Below are positions 17,910 through 27,599 of a stretch of 64,000 nucleotides of DNA, piece by piece. Location of the stretch: assembly GCF_000974785.1 (NCBI RefSeq), contig NZ_BBWV01000002.1, positions 1,054,001 through 1,118,000 of the forward strand, in the 5' to 3' direction. Under the pieces are notes generated by a model, which worked only from the letters and a program-made list of their open reading frames with translations, made no database searches and was not told the DNA's origin. The translations under genes and the position numbers were made by a program. How positions within the stretch are numbered: the first letter of the stretch is position 1; the number at the start of each line of letters is the position of its first letter. The stretch is from Flavihumibacter petaseus NBRC 106054. GTDB lineage: Bacteria; Bacteroidota; Bacteroidia; Chitinophagales; Chitinophagaceae.

Positions 17910-18802
17910 TAAACGAATTCGTAACGGATAGTGCCCAGCAGTGGCTCTTCCACTTTAGTCATTAACATGGCACTGATATGTCCCTTGCTGTTATATTCAT
18001 AGGAGACATTGATCGTTTCATGATCGGTGATGGACCCATCCGTGCTGGTAAATGCGACCTGTGTTAACTGGTTGCCATCTGAGTAGGGAAAATTCACCAC
18101 GCCGCGGGAATAATAGATGCAGAATTCATATAAGTCCCGCAAGTCTTCTATGTAATGATCTTTTCCGAGCAGGGTAAACATCAGCCTGTCAATCGGGCCG
18201 GATTTACCGGAAGTATGGTAAGTAGCTGTGTAATTTTCAAGGCGGTTTTCCAGGGTATTGAAACCGGAGCAGTTTACGAGCCCGGTTCCGGAATATTCGT
18301 ATTCGTAAGGTTCGCGTTCAATGATCTGGTTGCCGGCGTTATAGACGCTTCTCCGGGATACCTTGTTATGCGTGGTGGTGATTACCGCATTACTTCCTGA
18401 AATAGCGTATTGGAAAAATGTCGTGTCTGGTTTGCCCTGTTCGGTTTCCGTGCTGATATATTGGATCCGGTTATTATCATCCCGGTGTATTTCAGCAATG
18501 CGGGGTTCGCCATTTGGCCATATCCGCCTGCAGCTGATCAGGTAGCCATCATCGTTCAGCTGGTAGCGGTAATACAGATCATTTGGGCTGGCTGTTAAAA
18601 GGTCGTCGCCATAAACCTCGTAAACATGCTGCAGGGTATCCATCAGGAAGGTGAAGTGTATTTCACCACTCTGACCGGGGATGGAGAGTTTAATGGCCTT
18701 TGGAAGCAGGTTGTTATTTGTTTCATCGGTTCCGGCCGGGGTCGAATCTTTATGGCAGGAAACAAGGGCCACGCAAAGGAAGCCGAACAGGATCTTTTTC
18801 AT
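17906..18802 (-). CDS. Lipoprotein of unknown function, tandem copy A
   Basis: A 298-residue protein with lipobox VALVSC (Cys16) and a short polar linker. The body is beta-rich with YD-repeat-like pieces: YRYQLNDDGYLISC, YEYSGTGL, SYEYNSKGHISAM. It is clearly homologous to the next gene (18831-19769) over its whole length: shared LGK(D)H/YYIE(D/E)(L/I)R, (Y/F)SYEY, and both end in (Y/T)FVY. The pattern recalls DUF4595-like lipoproteins, but this is not certain. The two are probably one transcript, 28 bp apart. Function unknown. Confidence 0.78.
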   Translation of the reverse strand: MKKILFGFLCVALVSCHKDSTPAGTDETNNNLLPKAIKLSIPGQSGEIHFTFLMDTLQHVYEVYGDDLLTASPNDLYYRYQLNDDGYLISCRRIWPNGEPRIAEIHRDDNNRIQYISTETEQGKPDTTFFQYAISGSNAVITTTHNKVSRRSVYNAGNQIIEREPYEYEYSGTGLVNCSGFNTLENRLENYTATYHTSGKSGPIDRLMFTLLGKDHYIEDLRDLYEFCIYYSRGVVNFPYSDGNQLTQVAFTSTDGSITDHETINVSYEYNSKGHISAMLMTKVEEPLLGTIRYEFVY

Positions 18803-18830
18803 GGAAGGTTATTAAAAGCTGGTAGCAGAA

Positions 18831-19769
18831 TTAATAGACAAACGTATACCGATCGCTTCTGTTGTTTACACCCTGTTGGGCATTTTGCAGCATGGAAGTG
18901 ATGTCTCCATTGTCGTCATACTCGTAGGAGAAATTGATTTTCCGGTTATATTCTGTGCTGCTGTTCGGGCCGGTGCTGAATTGGTATTCCAGTTCCTGGA
19001 TGGGGCTGCCGTCGGAAAGGGCAATGCTGGTCATACCCTCAATACCGAAAACGGAGAACATGTATAGTTTGCGGATCTCTTCAATATAGTAGTCTTTTCC
19101 GAGAATTGTTCTCATCAGGAAATCAAGCCGGCCGGATCTGCCGCCGCGGTAATAGCTGACGCGGATATTCTCAAAAACATCAGGTAAGGTATAGTCCGTT
19201 GCACACATCACCATGTTGCCTTTCTGGTAAGCGAAAGAATACCCGGTAGTCCGGACAACTTTGTTGTTGGCATCGTAAACGCAACGGGTAGTTCCGGTAG
19301 CAGCAGTTGTCCATCCATCGACAGGGTTGTTGGTGGTACGGATTACCGTGCGCCCGTCTTCAACGGAATAGTCAAACCAGGTAGTGGTGCTGAAGCCGTA
19401 GGCATCGGTGGATTTGATCGTTTTGATCTGATTGTTGTCGTGCCGCTGGATTTCTACTGTGTTGCGTGTTCCGTTTTCTCCTGGCTGGAAGCATTTAACC
19501 AGGAAGCCATCACTATTCAGCTGGTAGCTGTATGCAAGTGCATCGTATAGGGTTGCCGTAGCCGTATCATCCTTGTACAGGCTGAAGCTATTATTGGCCT
19601 GGTCGACCATAAAATTGTAAAAATCTGTCTTGTCCGTATTGACCTGAAGATGCTGTATTTGTTGGGGAAGGTCCTGGGAGGTATCCCGCTTTTGAGGTTC
19701 GCTGTCGGAGTCTTTTTTACTGCACGCAAACAGGCTGGCGCATAGAAGTAGGGTAAGGAGCTTTTTCAC
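18831..19769 (-). CDS. Lipoprotein of unknown function, tandem copy B
   Basis: A 312-residue paralogue of the downstream gene. The lipobox is SLFAC (Cys16). Conserved blocks in both copies: YQLN(S/D)DG(F/Y)L near residue 85, a DNN(Q/R)I stretch, GR/KSG..(D/R)...R/F.(I/L)LGKD(Y/H)YIE, and a final SYEYD-type beta hairpin. The divergence is considerable, so the duplication is not recent. It is the first gene of the pair and is divergent from the methyltransferase gene, with 65 bp between the two starts. Confidence 0.78.
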   Translation of the reverse strand: MKKLLTLLLCASLFACSKKDSDSEPQKRDTSQDLPQQIQHLQVNTDKTDFYNFMVDQANNSFSLYKDDTATATLYDALAYSYQLNSDGFLVKCFQPGENGTRNTVEIQRHDNNQIKTIKSTDAYGFSTTTWFDYSVEDGRTVIRTTNNPVDGWTTAATGTTRCVYDANNKVVRTTGYSFAYQKGNMVMCATDYTLPDVFENIRVSYYRGGRSGRLDFLMRTILGKDYYIEEIRKLYMFSVFGIEGMTSIALSDGSPIQELEYQFSTGPNSSTEYNRKINFSYEYDDNGDITSMLQNAQQGVNNRSDRYTFVY

Positions 19770-19834
19770 AGGGGTTTAAATTTGCAGCGAATATAATAGC
19801 AAACTTTGAAATCTCATAGTGTACCTTTAGTTGC

Positions 19835-20593
19835 ATGGCCTGGAATCCTGAGTTATACAACCAGTTTAAGGAAGAACGTTATCAGCCTTTTCACGACCTG
19901 GTTGGGCATATTTACCCCCGTCAGGGAATGAATATCATTGACCTGGGGTGTGGAACGGGAGAGCTTACCCAGCTGCTCGCCGAAAAATTTTCACCGCACA
20001 AGATTACCGGAATTGATACCTCTGCCGAAATGCTGGCCAAAGCACCGCGGACCGGGCGGATCGCCTTTGTGAATCGCTCCGTGGAAGCCCAGTTGGAACG
20101 GGAGGAGCATTGGGATCTCATATTCGCCAATGCTTCCCTGCAATGGGTCGACGATCACGCGGTCCTCTTCCCAAAAATCATCAGCAAACTCCATAGCGGT
20201 GGACAACTTGCTGTACAAATGCCATCGCAGCAGGAAAATCGCCTGAACCAGGTGCTTGATACGCTGGTGCGTGAGTCGCCCTTCCGCGAAGCGTTGCAGG
20301 GATGGCGGCGGGATTCCCCGGTACTTGGCCTTGATGCCTATACGCAGTTATTTTTTCAACAGGGTGCGCAGGATGTTGTCATCTACCAGAAAGTTTATCC
20401 GCTGCTTGTTCCGGCGGCGGACCGCCTATATGATTTTATCGCCGGGTCTGCGCTTGTTCCTTATATGGAACGCCTTGAAAACCAGCTGCAGGATTTGTTG
20501 GAGGCTGCTTTCCGTGAAAGGATCAGGAAGCAATTTAACGGTACGCCGGTGGTATATCCCTTCAAGCGGCTGATCCTTTACGGGAGATTCTGA
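19835..20593 (+). CDS. SAM-dependent methyltransferase, trans-aconitate methyltransferase-like
   Basis: A 252-residue class I methyltransferase. The start MAWNPELYNQFKEER resembles Tam (trans-aconitate 2-methyltransferase), which begins with W(N/D)P..Y..F..ER. SAM motif I is IIDLGCGTGELTQ, motif II is the acidic end of ITGIDTSAEML, and ASLQWVDDH corresponds to the NAALQWV element of Tam. The length fits Tam (about 250). The actual substrate could differ. It ends just before a bidirectional terminator shared with katG. Confidence 0.83.
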   Translation: MAWNPELYNQFKEERYQPFHDLVGHIYPRQGMNIIDLGCGTGELTQLLAEKFSPHKITGIDTSAEMLAKAPRTGRIAFVNRSVEAQLEREEHWDLIFANASLQWVDDHAVLFPKIISKLHSGGQLAVQMPSQQENRLNQVLDTLVRESPFREALQGWRRDSPVLGLDAYTQLFFQQGAQDVVIYQKVYPLLVPAADRLYDFIAGSALVPYMERLENQLQDLLEAAFRERIRKQFNGTPVVYPFKRLILYGRF

Positions 20594-20608
20594 ATCAGTC
20601 CATAAAGC

Positions 20609-20642
20609 AAAGCCGCCCCAACGGTAGTCGGGACGGCTTTTC
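20609..20642. terminator. Bidirectional rho-independent terminator
   Basis: AAAGCCGCCCC (20609-20619) pairs with GGGACGGCTTT (20630-20640) with one mismatch and a 10-base loop; A-runs and T-runs flank the GC-rich stem on either side. It lies between the convergent methyltransferase and katG genes and can serve both. Confidence 0.8.
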
Positions 20643-20659
20643 AATTGGCGCTAATTGCA

Positions 20660-22954
<2,295 letters not shown>

Positions 22955-23003
22955 TTATGGCGTTACAGGGCGATAAAATTAGCCTTTTGGGTATATAAGT
23001 TTT

Positions 23004-23039
23004 ATCGATTAATTCTATGTTTACATAGTTAAAAACTAT
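23004..23039 (-). promoter_or_regulatory. OxyR-like operator upstream of katG
   Basis: ATAGTTAAAAACTAT at 23025-23039 fits the OxyR half-site ATAG-N7-CTAT with matching inner T and A. A second, weaker half-site, ATCGATTAATTCTAT, is at 23004-23018. They are 6 bp apart; the enterobacterial consensus has 7. The position before katG supports an OxyR-type peroxide response, but no oxyR gene is in the window. Confidence 0.5.
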
Positions 23040-23104
23040 CAGGCAGGTTCCCTTGAAGGTACTTTTTTTAATAATTTGTGCCTCATAATCAATAAGCCTG
23101 CAGC

Positions 23105-23683
23105 ATGAATCCTAAGGTTGATTTCTTCTTTGACAAAACATCGCAGTGGCAGGCGGAATTCCAGCAGCTCCGGAACATCCTGCTGGATTGCGGCATGATG
23201 GAAGAATTGAAATGGGGGGTGCCCTGTTATACTTACAATAACCATAACGTGGTGCTGATGCACGGCTTCAAGGAATACTGTGCCCTGCTGTTTTTTAAAG
23301 GAGCGTTGTTGCAGGATCCGGAAGGTATCCTGGTGCACCAGTCTGAAAATGTTCAGTCGCCAAGACAAATCCGTTTCACCAGTGTAAAAGAGATCGTGAA
23401 GCTGGAGAAGGTGCTAAAGGTCTACGTGTTTGAGGCGCTTGAAGTAGAGAAGGCGGGATTAAAACTTGCCCCCAAAAAAACATCGGCCTATGCGGTGCCG
23501 GAGGAGTTTCAGAAACAGCTGGATAAAAGCAAAACACTGAAGAAGGCGTTTGAAGCACTTACGCCGGGACGTCAAAGGGCATACCTGCTCTACTTTGCAT
23601 CGGCAAAGCTGGTCAAAACACGGGAAGCAAGGGTGGAAAAATACAAGTCGCAGATCCTGGCAGGTAAAGGGCTGGATGACTAA
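23105..23683 (+). CDS. YdeI/OmdA-family protein with DUF1801 domain
   Basis: A 192-residue cytoplasmic protein. The N-terminal half (about 15-115) is a DUF1801 domain with the hallmark EELKWGVPCYTYNNHNVV and a following FKEYCALLFFKGALL. The C-terminal half matches the YdeI/OmdA domain: VPEEFQKQLDKSKTLKKAFEALTPGRQRAYLLYFASAK. This family is linked to stress or bacteriocin/porin phenotypes in some species, but the biochemical role is not known. It is a single gene, divergent from katG by about 160 bp. Confidence 0.88.
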   Translation: MNPKVDFFFDKTSQWQAEFQQLRNILLDCGMMEELKWGVPCYTYNNHNVVLMHGFKEYCALLFFKGALLQDPEGILVHQSENVQSPRQIRFTSVKEIVKLEKVLKVYVFEALEVEKAGLKLAPKKTSAYAVPEEFQKQLDKSKTLKKAFEALTPGRQRAYLLYFASAKLVKTREARVEKYKSQILAGKGLDD

Positions 23684-23698
23684 ACGTTGCCTGGTGAT

Positions 23699-23914
23699 CT
23701 ATTTAATGTCGAATGCCTCTTTGATCTCCCGCAGGGATTCCTGGTTCACAGGATCGCCACTGGCGAGTTTCTGCAATGCACTAATCATTGCCTGCTGTCT
23801 CTTTACCAGACTGTTCATCCGGATCATCCATCGCAGCACCATAATGGCCAGCGTCAGAAAACACAGTATTAAAAGTCCGTACGCAGATTCAAAAGTGTTC
23901 AGGTCCCCCATCAT
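23699..23914 (-). CDS. Small single-span membrane protein, hypothetical
   Basis: A 71-residue protein: a short polar N-terminus (MMGDLNTFESAYG), one hydrophobic helix (about 13-30, LLILCFLTLAIMVLRWM), then a basic patch and an amphipathic, coiled-coil-like tail (MNSLVKRQQAMISALQKL to SLREIKEAFDIK). The protein-like composition and topology, and the lack of a competing frame, support a real gene. No family recognised. It is convergent with the YdeI-type gene and divergent from the response regulator. Confidence 0.55.
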   Translation of the reverse strand: MMGDLNTFESAYGLLILCFLTLAIMVLRWMIRMNSLVKRQQAMISALQKLASGDPVNQESLREIKEAFDIK

Positions 23915-24126
23915 GACTGTGGTAAACGGGTATTTTTATCATTTATTATGCCAGCCATGCCGGTATTGTCAAAGCGTCTTCAACCAGACAATTTTTTCCG
24001 GTAAAACCAGAAGAACCATTACCGTTGCTGTGGCAAAATCTACTCACTGTATTAATATTTACTGGGACGATGACTGGAAGGTGATTGTTAGGTCAATTCC
24101 GTAAATTTATTTCAGCAATAGGACGA

Positions 24127-24540
24127 ATGGAAACTATGGAATTGAACAATCACCACCTGATCTGCATGCTGATTGATGATGATTCGGACGACCAGGAAAT
24201 ATTCGCACTTGCACTGAAAGAAGCTGATCCTGCTGCAAAATGTATTTCCGTAAATGATGCTATGGAGGGCCTTCGACTGCTTCGGAGCGGTACGGTTCCA
24301 GATATCATTTTCCTCGATGTGAACATGCATAAGATAAATGGATTGGCTTGTCTCCGGGAGATCCGCAAGATCGGGGGACTGGATAAAGTGCGGGTGATCA
24401 TGACATCTACCGCTGCCGATCCGGCGGTAATCCGGCAGTGTTTTGCACTCGGTGCCGAGAAGTATATGGTTAAACCTCCTGGTTTGGAACCATATGTAAA
24501 GGCTTTGCAGGATACCCTTAAGCAGGAGAATATTACATGA
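24127..24540 (+). CDS. Single-domain response regulator (Rcp1/CheY-like)
   Basis: A 137-residue receiver with no output domain. The acidic pocket is IDDDSDDQE; the phospho-acceptor is D64 in IIFLDVNMHKINGL; the conserved Lys is in YMVKPPG. The D-D-S/D-D-x-E start and the NM(H/P) after the Asp are typical of receivers paired with PAS/phytochrome-like kinases. The start at 24127 is chosen because the frame extension upstream is not conserved-looking. Its stop overlaps the kinase ATG (ATGA), so the two are coupled. Confidence 0.88.
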   Translation: METMELNNHHLICMLIDDDSDDQEIFALALKEADPAAKCISVNDAMEGLRLLRSGTVPDIIFLDVNMHKINGLACLREIRKIGGLDKVRVIMTSTAADPAVIRQCFALGAEKYMVKPPGLEPYVKALQDTLKQENIT

Positions 24541-26081
24541 CAGATATTTCGGGCAATATTTATCAGAGAATGGTCGAGGAAATTGAGGATTATGCGATCA
24601 TTTTATTGAATTGCGACGGCATTATCCAGAATTGGAACAGAGGTGCACAAAAAATCAAAGGGTACACTGCAACAGAAGCCATTGGCAAAAGCTTTACCAT
24701 GTTTTACCTGCCCGAAGATCGTGCTTCGGGCTTGCCCCAGGTGTTGCTGCGGCAGGCTGGCGCAGCGGGACGTGCCATTCACGAAGGGTGGCGCCTGAGG
24801 AAGGACGGTAAACGTTTTTGGGGAAGCACGACGTTGACTGCCATACATGACAGTTCCGGCACGGTTATCGGGTTTTCAAAAGTTACTCATGATCTTACGG
24901 AAAAAAAGATGGCGGATGACCGCATGGCTCATACCGCGTCAGAATTGAGAAAAGCCAACAACAGTCTCCGTAAAAGCGAAGAAAGGTTTCAGCGGATGGT
25001 ACGCGAAGTACGGGACTACGCCATCATCCTGCTGGATGAAAAAGGAAATATCCTCAATTGGAATGCAGGAGCTGAAAAAATAAAAGGTTATACTGCCTCA
25101 GAAGTCATCGGGCTGAATTTCAGAATCTTTTATTTGCCGGCAGACCAGGAGAGGGGGCTCCCGGAGCAATTGATCCATATGGCTGAAAAAGAGGGGCGGG
25201 CGGTGCATGAGGGCTGGCGGTTAAGAAAAGACGGAACTGCATTCTGGGGTAGTATCGTCATCACTGCACTTCATAACGAAGAGGGGAGTTTAATCGGATT
25301 TTCAAAAGTCACCCGTGATCTGACTGAACGTAAACAGGCTGAAGATAAATTACAGGAATACCTGCTGACACTGGAACAGCAGAATCGTCGCCTGGAACAG
25401 TTTGCCTATGTAGCATCCCATGATCTCCAGGAGCCGCTCCGGAAGATCAGGACTTTTACGGACATCATCCGGATTCATCGGGGCAATGGTGAGATGGTGG
25501 AAAAGTATTTCGAAAGAATTGATGCTTCCGCCCACCGCATGAGTGAACTGGTTGCGTCTGTTCTTCAGTACAGTCGTTTGGAGATGGCTACTTTCGAGAC
25601 GGTTGATCTTGATAGGGTGCTTGATCTCGCTAAAGAGGAGCTGGTACTCCCGATAGAAGAACGAAATGCGGTGATTGAGGCGGATACACTTCCCCTGATT
25701 TCCGGGATCCCGATACAGTTGCAGCAATTGTTTGTCAATTTGTTGGGCAATGCCATAAAATTTGCAGAAGGCCAGCCTATTATCCGGATCAATGTGGCTG
25801 AAGTTCAAAGCAGGGAAATTCCAGGCGCTCCTGCATCCCTGAAGGCAGGCCCTTGCTACGCCATAAGTTTTCGGGACAATGGGATCGGGTTTGATCAGCA
25901 ATATGCCGGCCAGATCTTTTCCATGTTCCAGCGGTTGCACCCCAAACATGAATATGGCGGAACCGGCATTGGCTTGTCGATCTGTAAACGCATCATGGAG
26001 AATCATGGCGGTTTTATCCGCGCTGAAAGCGAAGAAGGCAGCGGATCCACTTTCTGGATCTATTTTCCTTATTCAGACTGA
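24537..26081 (+). CDS. Soluble PAS-PAS sensor histidine kinase
   Basis: A 514-residue kinase without membrane helices. Two consecutive PAS/PAC units (about 5-125 and 150-270) are close copies: both contain DYAIILL, (N/G)WN.GA.KIKGYTA, FYLP.D...GLP, HEGWRLRKDG..FWGS and GFSKVT.DLTE. A HisKA domain follows with H295 in VASHDLQEPLRKI, then a HATPase domain (NLLGNAIKFAE, DNGIGFD, GGTGIGLSICKRI). This layout is common in phytochrome-type and osmosensing-like kinases of Bacteroidota. The signal is cytoplasmic but unknown; the upstream receiver protein is the likely partner. Confidence 0.9.
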   Translation: MTDISGNIYQRMVEEIEDYAIILLNCDGIIQNWNRGAQKIKGYTATEAIGKSFTMFYLPEDRASGLPQVLLRQAGAAGRAIHEGWRLRKDGKRFWGSTTLTAIHDSSGTVIGFSKVTHDLTEKKMADDRMAHTASELRKANNSLRKSEERFQRMVREVRDYAIILLDEKGNILNWNAGAEKIKGYTASEVIGLNFRIFYLPADQERGLPEQLIHMAEKEGRAVHEGWRLRKDGTAFWGSIVITALHNEEGSLIGFSKVTRDLTERKQAEDKLQEYLLTLEQQNRRLEQFAYVASHDLQEPLRKIRTFTDIIRIHRGNGEMVEKYFERIDASAHRMSELVASVLQYSRLEMATFETVDLDRVLDLAKEELVLPIEERNAVIEADTLPLISGIPIQLQQLFVNLLGNAIKFAEGQPIIRINVAEVQSREIPGAPASLKAGPCYAISFRDNGIGFDQQYAGQIFSMFQRLHPKHEYGGTGIGLSICKRIMENHGGFIRAESEEGSGSTFWIYFPYSD

Positions 26082-26086
26082 CGCGC

Positions 26087-26830
26087 TTATTTCAGTACTT
26101 CTCCGAGGAAAAGCAAAGTATGCTGCCAGGCCCTGCCGGCCATTACCTCATTATAGTCTTTTGATTTCGGATCGGTAAAAGTATGTTTCGAATTTGCGTA
26201 GGTGATGATCTGCCAGTCGGCCTTTCCTTCATTCATTTCTTTAATGGTTGCGGCCATTATCTCCGGTGTAACTCCCTGGTCGTCTGCAGGGTTCTCTATC
26301 AGCACCTTAGTGTTGATCGGTGAATTAGTGCGGGAGCTATCCTTGCCAAGTCCCCCATGAATTGACACAACACCCCTGACCGGCAGATTCCCTCTTGCTG
26401 TTTCCAATGCACCACTGCCCCCGAAGCAATAACCGATAACTGCCAGTTTTTCGGGCCTTGCACCAGCTTTGGTCAGCTGCTCAAGTGCCAGCTGAATGCG
26501 GCGCTGGTAGGCGGCATAGTCCTGGCGGTACTTGCCGGCCATCTTTCCCGCAGCCTCGTTGGTGGTGGGTGTATTGCCCTCCCCATAGATGTCGGCTATA
26601 AAGGCGATATAACCCTGTTTTTCAAGATCGCCTGCTGCTGTCCGGGCTTCGTCGTCTACACCCTTCCAGGCGGGAAGGATCAGCACGCCGGGCAGATTTT
26701 TGCCCGCATTCGAAGTAACCCAGCCATTGAGTTTTTGCGCGCCATCGCTGTAAGAGACGGCTTTGAGGGACTGTGCGCTGAGCAGGTCCATGGAAAGCAC
26801 GAGGATTGCGAACAGGTATATACGTTTCAT
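26087..26830 (-). CDS. Exported dienelactone hydrolase family protein
   Basis: A 247-residue alpha/beta hydrolase with a signal peptide (MKRIYLFAILVLSMDLLSAQ). The nucleophile elbow is GYCFGG with C135, the Cys typical of dienelactone hydrolases. The acid lies in ENPADDQGVTPE and the His in YANSKHTFTDP, so the triad is complete. Secreted members of this family are widespread and mostly of unknown substrate. It is convergent with the PAS kinase (5 bp between the stops). Confidence 0.88.
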   Translation of the reverse strand: MKRIYLFAILVLSMDLLSAQSLKAVSYSDGAQKLNGWVTSNAGKNLPGVLILPAWKGVDDEARTAAGDLEKQGYIAFIADIYGEGNTPTTNEAAGKMAGKYRQDYAAYQRRIQLALEQLTKAGARPEKLAVIGYCFGGSGALETARGNLPVRGVVSIHGGLGKDSSRTNSPINTKVLIENPADDQGVTPEIMAATIKEMNEGKADWQIITYANSKHTFTDPKSKDYNEVMAGRAWQHTLLFLGEVLK

Positions 26831-26912
26831 TATTGGTTATTGTAGCTAAAAGTTAGCAAAAACCGGGCAGAGTTCACGCCTGAAAGCAGGTGCCGTGACG
26901 TATCTTGGTAGC

Positions 26913-27599
26913 ATGACTGAAGCGAGGTATGAAGATAAGGCGCTGGTGGCTGGCATTCTTGCATCCGCCTTTGATCAGAATGCAAGCGTGAATTATATCG
27001 TGCCGCAGGATCACCGGCGAAAGGACCGGCTGCTGCAGCTCATGACCTATGCTTTTGACGTGTGCTTCCATTATGGCAAGGTATTGCTGTCTGATGATCA
27101 CATGGCCTGCGCGCTGATTACATTTCCGGAGCAAAGAAAATTCGGCTGGCGGACAATCACGCAAGACTGGCAACTGGTTAGCAGATGCCTGGGCTGGTCG
27201 CGTTTGCAAAGAACACTTTCGAGGGAAAAGGCCATCAAAAAAAAGCAGGAACAATTATCCGGTCAGTTCTGCTACCTCTGGTTTATCGGGGTTAATCCGG
27301 AGCAGCAGGGCAGGGGGAATGGTACGGCCTTACTGAAGGAGGTAATGAAGATCGCGGCTGAACAGGATCGGATATTATTGCTGGAGACGTCAGTTGAACA
27401 AAATATCCCCTGGTATGAAAGGGCGGGACTGATCGCATATGACCAGCTCGACCTGGGATACAGGTTATATTTCTTTCAACGACTGCCGGAAACGGTTCAG
27501 TCATGCATTGGTGGCACCTATTGCGAAAAGAACTCCAGCTCAGCTATGGAGAAGCTGTCATCATTGGCCGCAGCTGCCAGGCATTCCAGGCGCACATAA
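26913..27599 (+). CDS. GNAT-family N-acetyltransferase with extended C-terminus
   Basis: A 228-residue protein. The acetyl-CoA motif A is FIGVNPEQQGRGNGTALLKEVM, with the Q/R-x-x-G-x-G/A loop intact; the C-terminal half shows LLLETSVEQNIPWYERAGL. The family fold should end near YRLYFFQRLP (about residue 190). The last 35 residues (Cys/Ser-rich) run antisense over the end of the fucosidase gene for 82 bp and look like read-through after loss of an earlier stop. The ATG at 26913 is preferred to a GTG 18 bp upstream. Substrate unknown. Confidence 0.8.
   Translation: MTEARYEDKALVAGILASAFDQNASVNYIVPQDHRRKDRLLQLMTYAFDVCFHYGKVLLSDDHMACALITFPEQRKFGWRTITQDWQLVSRCLGWSRLQRTLSREKAIKKKQEQLSGQFCYLWFIGVNPEQQGRGNGTALLKEVMKIAAEQDRILLLETSVEQNIPWYERAGLIAYDQLDLGYRLYFFQRLPETVQSCIGGTYCEKNSSSAMEKLSSLAAAARHSRRT

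Noticed and set aside
23550-24104. 184-codon plus-strand frame starting inside the YdeI-type gene and crossing the small membrane protein gene
   Set aside because: Overlaps two better genes, low-quality composition and no family match; the gap 23915-24126 itself shows nothing convincing.
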